A stretch of 64,000 bases of DNA from Comamonas sp. (GCA_015478895.1 JADMKK010000008.1:1-64000), one strand, 5' to 3'. Shown: positions 38,744-50,239, numbered from the stretch's first letter. A program made the numbers and translations. The notes: generated by a model not told the origin, from the sequence alone.

Positions 38744-40372
38744 GTGTCATACGCTCCAGAAACCCGGCGCCGCCGCACCTTTGCCATCATTTCTCACCCT
38801 GATGCGGGTAAGACCACGCTGACCGAAAAGCTGTTGCTGTTCTCGGGCGCAATCCAGATTGCGGGTGCCGTGAAAGGGCGCAAGGCATCGCGCCATGCCA
38901 CGTCCGACTGGATGGAGATTGAAAAGCAGCGGGGTATCTCGGTCGCATCCTCGGTGATGCAGATGAGCTACCGCGATCACGTCATCAACCTGCTCGACAC
39001 CCCCGGCCACAAGGACTTCTCGGAAGACACCTACCGCGTGCTGACGGCGGTGGACTCGGCGCTGATGGTGATCGACGCGGCCAACGGTGTGGAATCGCAG
39101 ACCCGCCGCCTGATCGAGGTGTGCCGCCAGCGCGATACGCCCATCATCACCTTCGTCAACAAGTTTGACCGTGAAGTGCGCGACCCCCTGGACATCATGG
39201 ACGAAGTCGAGCGCGAACTGGGCATGCCCTGCTGCCCCATCACCTGGCCGGTGGGCCAAGGTAAATCGTTCGGCGGCATCATCAATCTGCGCACGCAGAG
39301 CATGACGGTGTTCACCCCTGGCAGCGACCGTGGCCCCAAGGACTTTGAAGTCATTCCTTTGACCGAAGCTGATCGTCTGCGCGCCCGCTTTGGCCAGGCC
39401 TTTGACGATGCGCTGGAATCCATGGAACTGGCCGTGGGCGCCTCGGCCGAATGGGACCATGCCGCCTTCCTGGCCGGCAAGCTGACCCCGGTGTTCTTTG
39501 GCTCCGGTGTGAACAACTTCGGTGTGATGGAAGTGCTGGATGCGGTGGTCGACATGTCGCCCCCACCCGGCCCGCGCACCGCGTTTGTCGAAGTAAACCG
39601 CAATCGTGAAGAGCGCACGATCCACCCCGAAGACAAGGGTTTCGCGGGCGTGGTCTTCAAGGTGCAAGCCAATATGGACAGCAACCACCGCGACCGCATT
39701 GCGTTTGTGCGTGTGGCCTCGGGCAAGTACACCCCCGGCATGAAAATGAAGGTGCAGCGCACCGGCAAGGAACTGCGCCCGACTTCAGTGGTGACGTTCA
39801 TGTCGCAACGCCGCGAAGCGGTGGATGAGGCGTTTGCCGGTGACATCATTGGTTTCACCATCCACGGCGGCGTGCAGCTGGGCGACTCGATCACCGACGG
39901 CCCGGCGCTGCAGTTCACCGGCCTGCCGTTCTTTGCCCCCGAAATGTTCATGACCGTGGTGCTGAAGAACCCGCTGCGCACCAAGCAGCTGCAGCAAGGC
40001 CTGATGCAGCTGGGCGAAGAGGGCGCGATCCAGGTGTTCAAGCCCGATGTGGGTGGCAATATGCTGCTGGGCGCTGTCGGCCAGTTGCAGTTTGAAGTGG
40101 TGCAGCACCGCCTGAAGACCGAGTACGACTGCGACGTGCGTCTGGAAGGCTGCCAGTACACCGGTGCGCGCTGGATTACGGCCGACACCCCGGCCGAGCT
40201 GCGCGAGTTTGAAAACGCCTACCCCATGCGCCTGGCGCACGATGCCGCCGATACCCTGGCCTACCTGTGCACCAGCCCGTATGACGTGCGTTTGGCGCAG
40301 GAGCGCTTCCCCAAGATTCATTTCCACCCGCTGCGTGAACACGCCGGCTTGGCCTTGGGCAGCGCGAATTAA
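38744..40372 (+). CDS. prfC: Peptide chain release factor 3
   Basis: AIISHPDAGKTTLTEKLLLFSGAIQIAGAVKGRK; RF3-type GTPase; start codon approximate. Confidence 0.95.
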   Translation: MSYAPETRRRRTFAIISHPDAGKTTLTEKLLLFSGAIQIAGAVKGRKASRHATSDWMEIEKQRGISVASSVMQMSYRDHVINLLDTPGHKDFSEDTYRVLTAVDSALMVIDAANGVESQTRRLIEVCRQRDTPIITFVNKFDREVRDPLDIMDEVERELGMPCCPITWPVGQGKSFGGIINLRTQSMTVFTPGSDRGPKDFEVIPLTEADRLRARFGQAFDDALESMELAVGASAEWDHAAFLAGKLTPVFFGSGVNNFGVMEVLDAVVDMSPPPGPRTAFVEVNRNREERTIHPEDKGFAGVVFKVQANMDSNHRDRIAFVRVASGKYTPGMKMKVQRTGKELRPTSVVTFMSQRREAVDEAFAGDIIGFTIHGGVQLGDSITDGPALQFTGLPFFAPEMFMTVVLKNPLRTKQLQQGLMQLGEEGAIQVFKPDVGGNMLLGAVGQLQFEVVQHRLKTEYDCDVRLEGCQYTGARWITADTPAELREFENAYPMRLAHDAADTLAYLCTSPYDVRLAQERFPKIHFHPLREHAGLALGSAN

Positions 40373-40373
40373 C

Positions 40374-40485
40374 ACCCCCTGAGCGGCTTTGCCTAGGCGG
40401 CCCCGCCGCTTCCCCCTCTCTCGCTGCGCGGGAGGGGGACGACGCCCTCGCTGCGGGGCGGCCCTTGCTCGGCGTCTCGCCGATG
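40374..40485. repeat. GC-rich intergenic repeat-like element
   Basis: caccccctgagcggc...cttccccctctctcgctgcgcgggagggggacg...ctgcggggcggcccttgctcggcg with internal stems. Confidence 0.5.
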
Positions 40486-40532
40486 TGCTGTGCCCAGTGC
40501 TGACGTCATCTGCCCTGTATTGAGAGTTTTTT

Positions 40533-41327
40533 GTGACCCAAGAATTTCTGCGTCCCCTGTCCGAATTGCCTGTGCCCGCCCATGTGCTGGGCGTGCTGAC
40601 CGATATCGATGACACGCTGACCACCGATGGCGTCGTGCCTGAGCACGTGGTGGCAGCCATTGCGCGCCTCAAAGATGCGGGCTTGAAAGTGGTGCCGATT
40701 ACCGGCCGCCCCGTGGGCTGGAGCGTGCCGTTTGCGCGTGCTTGGCCGGTGGAGGCCATCGTGGCCGAAAACGGCGCGGTGGCGCTGCGCCGCAACGCCG
40801 AAGGTGGGCTGGACAAGCTGTACCAGCAAGACGACAGCACCCGCGTGCACAACTTTGCCAAGATGCAGGAAGTGCTGGCGCAGATTGAGCAGCAAGTGCC
40901 CGGCGCGCAGCGTGCGACCGATTCGCACGGCCGTGAGTGCGACATTGCCGTCGATCACAGCGAATTCACCAGCATGCCGCAAGCGCAGATTGACGAGTGC
41001 GTGGCCATCATGCGTGAAGCAGGCATGAATGCCACCGTCAGCTCGATCCACATCAACGGCTGGTTTGGCGACCACAACAAGCTCGAAGGTGCGCGCTGGA
41101 TTGTGCGGGAGCTGTTTGATATCGATCTGGATGCGACCATGGGCCAGTGGATCTACATTGGAGATTCGACCAACGACCAGTTGATGTTCCAGCACATGCC
41201 CCACAGCGTGGGCGTGGCCAATATTGCGCGCTTTGTGCCGCAGTTACAGCACCTGCCGCGCTATGTGACAACCGCAGAACGCGGTGACGGATTTGTGCAG
41301 CTGGCCGACCATTTGCTAAAAAAATAA
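40533..41327 (+). CDS. HAD-IIB family hydrolase
   Basis: GVLTDIDDTLTTDGVVPEHVV; VPITGRPVGWS; YIGDSTNDQLMFQ. Confidence 0.9.
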   Translation: MTQEFLRPLSELPVPAHVLGVLTDIDDTLTTDGVVPEHVVAAIARLKDAGLKVVPITGRPVGWSVPFARAWPVEAIVAENGAVALRRNAEGGLDKLYQQDDSTRVHNFAKMQEVLAQIEQQVPGAQRATDSHGRECDIAVDHSEFTSMPQAQIDECVAIMREAGMNATVSSIHINGWFGDHNKLEGARWIVRELFDIDLDATMGQWIYIGDSTNDQLMFQHMPHSVGVANIARFVPQLQHLPRYVTTAERGDGFVQLADHLLKK

Positions 41328-41406
41328 GAGCAGCTTGCCGTTGATGTTGCTAGGTTTGAAGATAAAAAGCATCTGAAATCCAGCAAATACAAGGGCAGGC
41401 AGCTAT
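41328..41406. repeat. Long imperfect hairpin element resembling 6552-6633
   Basis: gagcagcttgccgttg ... agggcaggcagct. Confidence 0.4.
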
Positions 41407-41415
41407 ACAAATAAA

Positions 41416-41444
41416 AAGGCCCGCAGGCGCAAGCCCCGGGCCTT
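41416..41444. terminator. Bidirectional terminator-like hairpin
   Basis: aaggcccg...cgggcctt between convergent genes. Confidence 0.6.
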
Positions 41445-41463
41445 GGTGTTGCCGCGGCAAGAC

Positions 41464-42453
41464 TTAGTCGATGCTGACTTGCGCCTTGTCGATCACGCCT
41501 TTGTACATGGCGGTGTCTTGGTCAATCAGTTGCTGAAAAGCGGCGGGCGTGCTGCCGATCGCACCAAAACCCAGCTGGGTGAGTTTGTCTCTGACTTCGG
41601 GTGACTGCACCGCTTCGGCAATGGTTTGCGACATCTTGTCGACAATCGCCTGCGGCGTGCCCTTGGGTGCCAGCACCCCCACCCACGAGTTCATGATGAA
41701 GCCGGGAAAGCCTGCTTCTTCCATGGTGGGTACATCGGGCTCACCCACCCAGCGCTGCTTGGAGGCCACGGCCAGCACCTTGATCTTGCCCGTTTTGGCA
41801 TGCGGCATGGGCACCAGGGCCGGGTCAAACAGCATGTCGACCTGGCCAGACATCAAGTCCGTGAGGATGGGCGCGCTGCCGTTGTAAGGCACGTGCTGCG
41901 CATTAAGGCCGTTTTCTTGCGCAAAGCGGGCGCCAATCATGTGGGCGCTGGCACCCGTGCCGCTGGAGGCGTAGTTCAGCGGATTTTTCTTGCCGTATTC
42001 AGCCAGCTGTTTGGCGTTCTTGACCGGCAGCTTGTTCGAGGTGAACAAGAACATGGGCAGATCAGCCACATGGCTCACGGCAACGAAGTCGCTGGGCTGG
42101 TAAGGCAGCTTTTTGTACAGCGACATGTTGACGGTATAAGCTGCCAGCACGCTCACAAAGGTGTAGCCATCTGCGGCTGCGCGCGTGGTTTGCGCTACGC
42201 CAATGGTGCTATTGGCGCCGGGCTTGTTTTCAATCACTACAGGTTGGCCCAAGCGCTTGCTCACGGCTTCAAACACGGTGCGGCTGACAATGTCGGTAGA
42301 GCCGCCCGGCGTATAGGGCACCGTCACTTTGATGGCTTTGCTGGGCCAGCTGGCGCTGTTGTCCTGGGCCCAGCCCTGGGTGGTAAACACTACCGTGGTC
42401 AGCGCGGCGGCAGCCAAGGCCGCGCGGCGGCTGGTGAGATGGGTGAATGCCAT
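41464..42453 (-). CDS. Tripartite tricarboxylate transporter substrate-binding protein (Bug/TctC family)
   Basis: IKVTVPYTPGGSTDIVSRTVFEAVSKRLGQPVVIENKPGANSTIG. Confidence 0.94.
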   Translation of the reverse strand: MAFTHLTSRRAALAAAALTTVVFTTQGWAQDNSASWPSKAIKVTVPYTPGGSTDIVSRTVFEAVSKRLGQPVVIENKPGANSTIGVAQTTRAAADGYTFVSVLAAYTVNMSLYKKLPYQPSDFVAVSHVADLPMFLFTSNKLPVKNAKQLAEYGKKNPLNYASSGTGASAHMIGARFAQENGLNAQHVPYNGSAPILTDLMSGQVDMLFDPALVPMPHAKTGKIKVLAVASKQRWVGEPDVPTMEEAGFPGFIMNSWVGVLAPKGTPQAIVDKMSQTIAEAVQSPEVRDKLTQLGFGAIGSTPAAFQQLIDQDTAMYKGVIDKAQVSID

Positions 42454-42505
42454 GGGAATGTCTCCGGTGCTTATGTCGTGCGGCAGTCTGTGCTGCCACC
42501 CCCTT

Positions 42506-42538
42506 AAATGTCATCAATCTTTTAAATTAATGACATTT
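42506..42538. promoter_or_regulatory. Palindromic candidate operator upstream of Bug gene
   Basis: aaatgtcat ... atgacattt perfect 9-bp arms. Confidence 0.45.
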
Positions 42539-42611
42539 CACAGCGTAGAACCTGAGCGCTTACACACATAGCGGGCTATCCCGCACAGGCTGTCCCCAAG
42601 GCGTCAGCGCG

Positions 42612-45600
42612 TCAGCGCGCCAGCACGGCTGCCAGTGCCTGCCCGGTGTGCGTATTCAGCGCCACCACTTCTTCTGGCGTGCCTGCCGCCACAATGCGGC
42701 CTCCACCGCTGCCGCCTTCGGGGCCCAGATCAATGATCCAGTCGGCTTCCGCAATCACATCGAGATCGTGCTCAATGACGATCACGCTGTGGCCGCCATG
42801 GACCAGGCGGTGCAGCACGTGGATCAGCTTGTCCACATCGGCCATGTGCAGACCCACCGTGGGCTCGTCCAGCACATACAGCGTGTGCGGCACCTTGTTA
42901 CCGCGCTTGGTGATGTCGTCGCGCACTTTGGTCAGCTCGGTCACCAGCTTGATGCGCTGGGCTTCGCCGCCGCTCAAGGTGGGCGAGGGCTGGCCCAGCG
43001 TCAGATAGCCCAGGCCCACGTCCTTGAGCAACTGCAGCGGATGCGCAATGTTCTGCATGCTGGCGAAGAATTCCACGGCCTCGTCCACCTCCATTTGCAG
43101 CACATCGCCAATGCTTTTGCCGCGCCAGGTCACGGCCAGCGTCTCGGGGTTAAAGCGCGCGCCACGGCAGGTCTCGCAGGGCACTTTCACATCGGGCAAA
43201 AAGCTCATCTCAATGGTGCGCATGCCCTGGCCTTCACAGCCGGGGCAACGGCCTTCGCCGGTATTAAAACTGAAGCGCCCGGCACCGTAACCACGGGCCT
43301 TGGCCTCCAAAGTGTCGGCAAACAGTTTGCGGATGGTGTCCCAGAAACCAATGTAGGTGGCAGGGCAGGAACGCGGCGTTTTGCCAATCGGCGTCTGGTC
43401 GACTTCCAGCACGCGGTCGATACTTTCGGTGCCCCAGATGGCTTCGCAGCCCAGCAGCTTCGGCGTTTTTCCGGCCTCGGCTGCTTCACGGCCTGCTTTG
43501 GTGCTGCGTTGGCTCACCAAGGCTTCGACGTTGGTCAGCAACACATCACGGGCGAGTGTGGATTTGCCCGAGCCCGAGACCCCGGTGATGGCCACCAGCC
43601 GCTTGAGCGGCACGCTGGCTTCAATGTCTTGCAGGTTGTGCAGATCAGCGCCGTTAATCACCAGCCATTGCAGCGGGCCCGTGGCTTTGTTGGTGGGCTT
43701 TCGTAGCTCAGCATTGAGCGCTGCGCTGTCCGCCGTCAAAGCCGCTGCGGCATCGGCTGCGATTTGTTTTTTAGTGCGTTTTTTGGGTTTTGCCGTTGCT
43801 GGTTCTAGGTTGGTAGCTTCGGAATTGATAGTTGCTGCATCGGCTACACCATGTACCAGGCGGCGTGCCTGGAAGGGATGGCGCATGGCATGCAGCAGGT
43901 AGCGGCCTGTTTGCGAATCTGCCGCGGCCATGATGTCTTCGGGCGTGCCCTGGGCCACCAAGTGCCCGCCGCGCTTGCCGGCGCTGGGGCCGATGTCGAT
44001 CACATGGTCGGCGCGGCGGATGGTGTCTTCATCGTGCTCCACCACCACCAGGGTGTTGCCCTTTTCGCCCAGCTTGTGCAGGGCGTTGAGCAGGATGTGG
44101 TTGTCGCGTGCGTGCAAGCCAATCGTGGGCTCGTCCAGCACATAGCACACGCCCTGCAGATTGCTACCCAGTTGCGCAGCCAGGCGAATGCGCTGCGCCT
44201 CACCACCACTCAAGGTGGGCGCGCCACGGTCGAGTGTCAGGTAGTTCAGGCCGACTTCTTCGAGGAACTCCAGGCGGCCCAGAATTTCGGGCAGCAGGTC
44301 GCGGGCAATGTCGGTTTCGCGGCCGGTGGTCTGTAAAGCCTGGAACCACTCGCGCAACGCAGTGACCGATTGCTGCGCCAGCTGGGTAATGCTCTGGCCA
44401 TGGAACTGCACCGCGCGTGCCGTGGCATTCAGGCGCGTGCCTTGGCAGGTAGGGCAGGTGCATTCCTCCAGGTCATCAACCTCGCTGGCGGTAAAGCTCA
44501 CTTCACGCCCGCGATTGTCTTCGGCCAAGGTGCTGTCGTCGTAGACCTTGCGCTGGTCTTTATTGAGCTTGACGCCCGTGCCCACGCAGTCGGGGCACCA
44601 GCCGTGTTTGCTGTTGTACGAGAACAAGGCCGGTTGCAGCTCGGAATAACTGGTGGCGCAAATCGGGCACGCGCGCTGGGTGGAGTACACCTGCAGCGTG
44701 CCCACGCCCAGGCCTTGCTCAGGGGCCGCAATCGCCGCTTCCAGGTTGTCGATGCCCGACAGCACATGCACCACGCCTTTACCGGCTTCCAGCGTTTTGG
44801 TCAGCTGTGCGCGCAGTTCTTTTTCATTTGCGGCCGTGACTTTGACGCTGGCGACGGGCAGCTCGATGGAGTGTTCCTTGAAGCGATCCAGACGCGGGAA
44901 GCCGGTGGTCGGCAAGAATGCACCATCCACGCGCAGGTGCGTGTAGCCCTTGGGGCGCGCCCAGTCGGCCAACTCGGTGTAGATGCCTTTGCGGTTGACG
45001 ACCAGCGGCGCCAGCAGGCCAATGTGCTGCCCTTTGAACTGGCTCAGTAACTGGGCGGCAATACGCTCCGGCGTTTGGGGCTCCACGGCTGCACCGTCGT
45101 ACACGCAGTGCTGGGTGCCCAGCTTGACGTACAGCAGGCGCAGGAAGTGCCACACCTCAGTGGTTGTGCCCACGGTGGATTTGCGCCCGCCGCGCGAGAG
45201 GCGCTGCTCAATCGCCACGGTGGGCGGAATGCCCCAGACGGCATCGACTTCAGGGCGGCCAGCAGGCTGCACGATGGAGCGGGCATAGGCGTTCAGCGAT
45301 TCCAGATATCGGCGCTGGCCTTCGTTGAAGAGAATGTCAAATGCCAGCGTGGATTTGCCAGAGCCGGACACGCCGGTCACCACGTTGAACTTGCCGCGTG
45401 GAATGTCCACGCTCAGGCCCTTCAGGTTGTGCTCGCGGGCGTTCACAATTTCAATGGAATTTTTGGCCATTCGCCTAGGCACAGCAACGATCTTTAGCTC
45501 TTTTTTATAGAGCATGGGCGCGACTTCTTCCACCAGCTGGCCACCCACGCCCATCGCCAGATCGTATTCGCGCAGCGCCTGCGCGGTGTGCGATCCGGGG

Positions 45601-48542
45601 ACATGGCGCACGTCTTCCGGTGTGCCTTGGGCGATGATCTGGCCGCCTTCGTCACCGCCCTCGGGGCCCAGGTCAATCAGCCAATCGCTGGCGCGAATCA
45701 CGTCCAGGTTGTGCTCGATGACGATCAGGCTGTGCCCCGCTTCCAGCAGCTTGCGCAGCGCGCGCATGAGCTTGGCAATGTCCTCAAAGTGCAGGCCGGT
45801 GGTGGGTTCGTCAAACAAAAACAGCGTGCCTTTGCGCGCAATCTTTTGTTTGGATTTGGAGGCGGTTTTGGCAGCCTCAGCCAGAAAACCGGCGAGCTTG
45901 AGGCGCTGCGCCTCGCCGCCTGACAAGGTTGGCACGGGCTGGCCCAGCTTCACATACTCCAGCCCCACATCGACGATGGGCTGCAGCGCGCGGATTACGT
46001 CTTTGTCGCTGGCAAACAAGCTGGCGGCTTCGGCCACAGTCAGCGCCAGCACATCGGCTACGTTGAGCGCACGGCCCTCGCGTTCGATGGTGACTTCCAG
46101 AATCTCGTCGCGGTAACGGCTGCCGTTGCAGTCCGGGCAGCGCAGGTAGACGTCCGAGAGGAATTGCATTTCCACATGCTCAAAGCCCGAGCCGCCGCAG
46201 GTGGGGCAGCGGCCATCGCCGCTGTTAAAGCTGAACTTGCTGGCCGTGTAGCCGCGCTGTGCGGACAGCGGCGCCAGCGCAAACAGCTCACGCAGGCTGT
46301 CCCAGGCGCCCACATAGCTGGCCGGGTTGGAGCGGGCGGTTTTGCCAATCGGCGACTGGTCGACAAACACCACATCGGCCAAGTGATCGGCGCCCAGCAG
46401 GCGGTCATGCAAGCCGGGGCTGTCCGTCGGTTTGCCAAAGTGGCGCAGCAGGGCGGGCGCGAGGATGTCCTGAATCAGCGAAGACTTGCCGGAGCCTGAA
46501 ACGCCGGTGATGGTGACCAAGCGCTGCAGCGGGAAGTCGACCTGCAGGTTCTGCAGGTTGTGCTCGCGCGCACCTTCCAGAACTAAGCGCGGCGTGGCTT
46601 CGGTCACCATGCGCTTGACGCCAAAACCCACTTGTTTGCGACCGCCCAGATAAGCGCCGGTCAGCGTATCCGTGTGGCGCAGTGCTTCGGGGGTGCCGTC
46701 AAACACAATCTGGCCGCCCTTGGCACCGGGGCCGGGCCCCATGTCAATCATGCGGTCGGCGGCAAACATCACGGCGGGGTCGTGCTCCACCACCACCAGC
46801 GTGTTGCCTGCATCGCGCAGGCGGTGCATGGCTTGCGTGATGCGCTCCATGTCGCGCGGGTGCAGGCCAATGCTGGGCTCATCGAGCACAAACAAGGTGT
46901 TGACCAGCGAGGTGCCCAGGGCCGTGGTCAGGTTGATGCGCTGTACTTCACCGCCGGACAGGGTACGGCTTTGGCGATCCAGTGTGAGGTAGCCAATGCC
47001 CACATCGACCAGGTATTTCAGGCGCGTGCCGATTTCTTCGTTGAGCAGTTTGAGCGCCTGCAGTTCGCCTTCGGCCAGCTCTGTCTGGTTGCCCAGTTGC
47101 AGGCTTTCAAAGAAGCTGCGCAAGCGCGTGATGGGCAGTCGCATCAAATCATGCAGGCACAGGCCGGGCAGGGCTTCCAGCAGCGCGCGGCTCCACGCTA
47201 CGCCCGTAGGCATGAAACGTTGTTCGGCAGGCAGCACCGCATCAGCTTGTGCCTTGCTGCCCATGCGCCACAGCAGGCTTTCGGTTTTCAGGCGCGCGCC
47301 AGCGCAGGTGGGGCATTGCGTGTAGCCGCGGTACTTGGACAACAGCACACGAATGTGCATCTTGTAGGTCTTGGTTTCCAGGTATTCAAAGAAGCGGCGA
47401 ATGCCATACCACTGCTTGTTCCACGTACCTTTCCACAGCGGCGAGCCCTCGATCACCCAGTGGCGCTGCTCCGCAGTGAGCTTGCCCCAGGCGATATCGC
47501 GCGGAATGCCTTCGGCCTCGGCGTGGCGCATCAGGTCGTCCTGGATCTCTTTCCAACCCGGAGTCTGGATGGGTTTGATGGCACCGGTGCGCAGCGTCAG
47601 CTTGTCATTCGGGATCACCAAGCCCCAGTCCACACCAATCACACGGCCAAAACCCCGGCAGGCTTCGCAGGCCCCCACGGCAGAGTTGAACGAGAACAGC
47701 GAGGGCATGGGTGCGGTGTAGCTCAGATGGCTCTCGGGGCAATGCAGACCTTGTGAAAAACGCCAGGCATAGGGCTCGCCTTCATCGGGCATGACGTAGA
47801 CGGTCAGATGGCCATTGCCGCGTTTGAGGGCCACATCAATGGCCTCCATGGCCCGCGCGCGTTCGGTGCGGTTGACGCGAAAGCGGTCGGCCACGACATC
47901 CAGCACTTTGACTTTCTCTGGCGGCGCTGTCTTGGCCTTTTTGCCTTTGGCGGGTTCTTCGACCTCGGTGGCGCGCTCCACTTCGCGCTCTGCTTGCACC
48001 TTGGTAAAGCCACTGGCGGACAACCATTGTTCGACTTCGTCTTGTGAGGTATTGGCAGGCAGCTCGACAGGGAATGTCAGTGCAATGCGCGGATCGCCTG
48101 CAGCTTCGCAGCGCTTTTGCAGCGCTGCAAAAATCGTTTCATTGGTGTCGTGCTGCACCGGCAGGCCGGTCTGGCGGTCAAACAGGTGCGCAGCGCGTGC
48201 AAATAGCAGCTTGAGGTGGTCATTCAACTCCGTCATCGTGCCCACGGTAGAGCGGGAGTTGCGCACGGGGTTGGTCTGGTCAATGGCAATCGCAGGCGGC
48301 ACGCCTTCCACGCGGTCTACTGCAGGCTTGTCCATGCGATCCAGGAACTGGCGCGCATAGGCGCTGAAGGTCTCGACATAGCGGCGTTGGCCTTCAGCAA
48401 ACAAGGTGTCAAACACCAGGCTGGATTTGCCCGAGCCGCTGGGCCCGGTCACCACGGTCAGTTCACCGATGTTGATATCGAGATCCACGTTTTGCAGGTT
48501 GTGCTGGCGGGCGCCACGGATGCGAATCTGGCCTTGGGTCAT
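42612..48542 (-). CDS. uvrA: Double-length UvrA-like excinuclease ABC subunit A (1976 aa)
   Basis: Two UvrA modules in one [22 protein letters not shown]... and [19 protein letters not shown]...; multiple Walker A, LSGGEAQR and CxxC zinc motifs. Confidence 0.93.
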   Translation of the reverse strand: MTQGQIRIRGARQHNLQNVDLDINIGELTVVTGPSGSGKSSLVFDTLFAEGQRRYVETFSAYARQFLDRMDKPAVDRVEGVPPAIAIDQTNPVRNSRSTVGTMTELNDHLKLLFARAAHLFDRQTGLPVQHDTNETIFAALQKRCEAAGDPRIALTFPVELPANTSQDEVEQWLSASGFTKVQAEREVERATEVEEPAKGKKAKTAPPEKVKVLDVVADRFRVNRTERARAMEAIDVALKRGNGHLTVYVMPDEGEPYAWRFSQGLHCPESHLSYTAPMPSLFSFNSAVGACEACRGFGRVIGVDWGLVIPNDKLTLRTGAIKPIQTPGWKEIQDDLMRHAEAEGIPRDIAWGKLTAEQRHWVIEGSPLWKGTWNKQWYGIRRFFEYLETKTYKMHIRVLLSKYRGYTQCPTCAGARLKTESLLWRMGSKAQADAVLPAEQRFMPTGVAWSRALLEALPGLCLHDLMRLPITRLRSFFESLQLGNQTELAEGELQALKLLNEEIGTRLKYLVDVGIGYLTLDRQSRTLSGGEVQRINLTTALGTSLVNTLFVLDEPSIGLHPRDMERITQAMHRLRDAGNTLVVVEHDPAVMFAADRMIDMGPGPGAKGGQIVFDGTPEALRHTDTLTGAYLGGRKQVGFGVKRMVTEATPRLVLEGAREHNLQNLQVDFPLQRLVTITGVSGSGKSSLIQDILAPALLRHFGKPTDSPGLHDRLLGADHLADVVFVDQSPIGKTARSNPASYVGAWDSLRELFALAPLSAQRGYTASKFSFNSGDGRCPTCGGSGFEHVEMQFLSDVYLRCPDCNGSRYRDEILEVTIEREGRALNVADVLALTVAEAASLFASDKDVIRALQPIVDVGLEYVKLGQPVPTLSGGEAQRLKLAGFLAEAAKTASKSKQKIARKGTLFLFDEPTTGLHFEDIAKLMRALRKLLEAGHSLIVIEHNLDVIRASDWLIDLGPEGGDEGGQIIAQGTPEDVRHVPGSHTAQALREYDLAMGVGGQLVEEVAPMLYKKELKIVAVPRRMAKNSIEIVNAREHNLKGLSVDIPRGKFNVVTGVSGSGKSTLAFDILFNEGQRRYLESLNAYARSIVQPAGRPEVDAVWGIPPTVAIEQRLSRGGRKSTVGTTTEVWHFLRLLYVKLGTQHCVYDGAAVEPQTPERIAAQLLSQFKGQHIGLLAPLVVNRKGIYTELADWARPKGYTHLRVDGAFLPTTGFPRLDRFKEHSIELPVASVKVTAANEKELRAQLTKTLEAGKGVVHVLSGIDNLEAAIAAPEQGLGVGTLQVYSTQRACPICATSYSELQPALFSYNSKHGWCPDCVGTGVKLNKDQRKVYDDSTLAEDNRGREVSFTASEVDDLEECTCPTCQGTRLNATARAVQFHGQSITQLAQQSVTALREWFQALQTTGRETDIARDLLPEILGRLEFLEEVGLNYLTLDRGAPTLSGGEAQRIRLAAQLGSNLQGVCYVLDEPTIGLHARDNHILLNALHKLGEKGNTLVVVEHDEDTIRRADHVIDIGPSAGKRGGHLVAQGTPEDIMAAADSQTGRYLLHAMRHPFQARRLVHGVADAATINSEATNLEPATAKPKKRTKKQIAADAAAALTADSAALNAELRKPTNKATGPLQWLVINGADLHNLQDIEASVPLKRLVAITGVSGSGKSTLARDVLLTNVEALVSQRSTKAGREAAEAGKTPKLLGCEAIWGTESIDRVLEVDQTPIGKTPRSCPATYIGFWDTIRKLFADTLEAKARGYGAGRFSFNTGEGRCPGCEGQGMRTIEMSFLPDVKVPCETCRGARFNPETLAVTWRGKSIGDVLQMEVDEAVEFFASMQNIAHPLQLLKDVGLGYLTLGQPSPTLSGGEAQRIKLVTELTKVRDDITKRGNKVPHTLYVLDEPTVGLHMADVDKLIHVLHRLVHGGHSVIVIEHDLDVIAEADWIIDLGPEGGSGGGRIVAAGTPEEVVALNTHTGQALAAVLAR

Positions 48543-48712
48543 GGTGTGCTGCGCTGTGTAGAGGCTTTAAAAAGAAAGCGGCCGATCATTCTAGGCAGGG
48601 AGATGCCGTTTGTCGGTCTGCTGCGTGAAAGCGCATGCGATCTTTGCTGGTAAGCCAAAAGGAAAAAGGGCCTGCCCTTGCGGACAAGCCCTTGCAGAAG
48701 GGATCTCAACAA

Positions 48713-50053
48713 TTACTTGCGTTTGGTTTCCAGGGCGCGGTTCAGGCCCAGCGCGGCCAAGGTACACAACGCCCCCGACAACAGGTAGCCGCCCACGGCC
48801 ACAGGGCCAAAGTGCGACGACAGGTACAAGGCCACGAGTGGCGCAAAAGCGGCCCCCAGCAACCAAGCCAAGTCGGCCGAGTAGGCCGCGCCCACATACC
48901 GGTACTTGCGCGAAAAATTGGCCGTGACCGTGCCGGAGGACTGTCCATAAGACAGGCCCAGTAAGGCAAAGCCCATCAAAATAAAAATGTTTTGACCGGA
49001 CGTGCCGCCATCCAGCAGCATTGGCGCAGCAAAGCTGAACAGACCAATCAAGACAGCCATGGAGCCCAGGGTATTGCGACGACCAAATTTGTCAGCCATC
49101 CACCCCGAGAGCACCATCGCCCCACAGGCGATCACAGCGCCCAGCACCTGCATCCACAAAATCTGCGTAATGGGTGCGTCACCGTACAAGGTCATCCACG
49201 ACAGCGGGAACACGGTGACCAAGTGGAACAGTGCAAAGCTGGCCAGGGCCGCCAGTGCGCCCAAAAAGACGTTTTTACCTTCACCGCTGCGTGTCATTTC
49301 AAAGGTGCGTGATGGTGACAATTCCAGATTTTTGAACATGCTGGTGTATTCGTCCGCAGCGACCAAGCGCAGACGGGCAAACAGGGCAACGACGTTGATG
49401 GCAAAGGCCACGCAGAAAGGATAGCGCCAGCCCCAGGCGATGAACTCTTCATGGCTCAACTGGCTATGAATGAACGCAAAGACAGACGCAGCGATCACAA
49501 AACCAATGGGAGCTCCCAACTGGCCAATCATGGCGTACCAGCCACGCTTTTCCTTGGGTGCATTCATTGCGAGCAGGGAGGGCAGACCTTCCCAGGAGCC
49601 GCCGACCGCCAAACCTTGGGCTACACGCAGGCCTGCCAGATACCAGATGGCCTGCATTCCAATGCTTTCATAACTGGGGAGCAGTGCAATGCCGACGGTG
49701 GCGCTGCCGAGCAGGAACAAAGCAATCGTCAGCTTCACCGCCATGCCCCAGTGGCGCTGCACCGTCATGCCCAAAGCAGTACCAATAGGGCGCGCGATAA
49801 AGGCCAGGGCAAAGAGGGCGAACGCAGCCAGCATGCCTTCCAAGGTGGACAAGAAGGGGAAGTAGACGTAGGGAAAGACCAAAACGCAGGCAATACCGAA
49901 AACAAAAAAGTCAAAATATTCGGAAGCCCGCCCGATAATTACGCCCGCTGCAATTTCGCCTGGGGTGACATGTTCATGCCCATGAACATCTGCGAGGTTT
50001 GCGTCAATCGATCCAGGGCCCATGTTATGGCTGGGTGGTGCATAGCCTGTCAT
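48713..50053 (-). CDS. MFS transporter, MHS family
   Basis: IIGRASEYFDFFVFGIACVLVFPYVYF; RPIGTALGMTVQRHWG. Confidence 0.9.
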   Translation of the reverse strand: MTGYAPPSHNMGPGSIDANLADVHGHEHVTPGEIAAGVIIGRASEYFDFFVFGIACVLVFPYVYFPFLSTLEGMLAAFALFALAFIARPIGTALGMTVQRHWGMAVKLTIALFLLGSATVGIALLPSYESIGMQAIWYLAGLRVAQGLAVGGSWEGLPSLLAMNAPKEKRGWYAMIGQLGAPIGFVIAASVFAFIHSQLSHEEFIAWGWRYPFCVAFAINVVALFARLRLVAADEYTSMFKNLELSPSRTFEMTRSGEGKNVFLGALAALASFALFHLVTVFPLSWMTLYGDAPITQILWMQVLGAVIACGAMVLSGWMADKFGRRNTLGSMAVLIGLFSFAAPMLLDGGTSGQNIFILMGFALLGLSYGQSSGTVTANFSRKYRYVGAAYSADLAWLLGAAFAPLVALYLSSHFGPVAVGGYLLSGALCTLAALGLNRALETKRK

Positions 50054-50150
50054 AGATGCAATCTCCTCAAAACGATGTACCCGTTGTACGCGGCTTGACG
50101 CATGTCAACAAGCAAGGATTGCCCGCGCTTTCTGTAGGAAAACGCGAGTT

Positions 50151-50181
50151 TTTGTAATCAAGGCAACGTTTTGATTACAAA
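50151..50181. promoter_or_regulatory. Perfect 11-bp inverted repeat in the MHS/cyoA divergent intergenic region
   Basis: tttgtaatcaa ggcaacgtt ttgattacaaa. Confidence 0.55.
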
Positions 50182-50239
50182 GACCACGGCGTAGCTGTGG
50201 TGTTCATCGTGGCGCAAACGCCCCAAGTTGGGGGCGGGC

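Noticed and set aside
43790-43845. Possible hairpin-repeat remnant in the uvrA linker (ggtagcttcggaattgatagttgctgca)
   Set aside because: Only partial resemblance and no paired agccctt/aagggct arms; could be chance in an alanine-rich linker.
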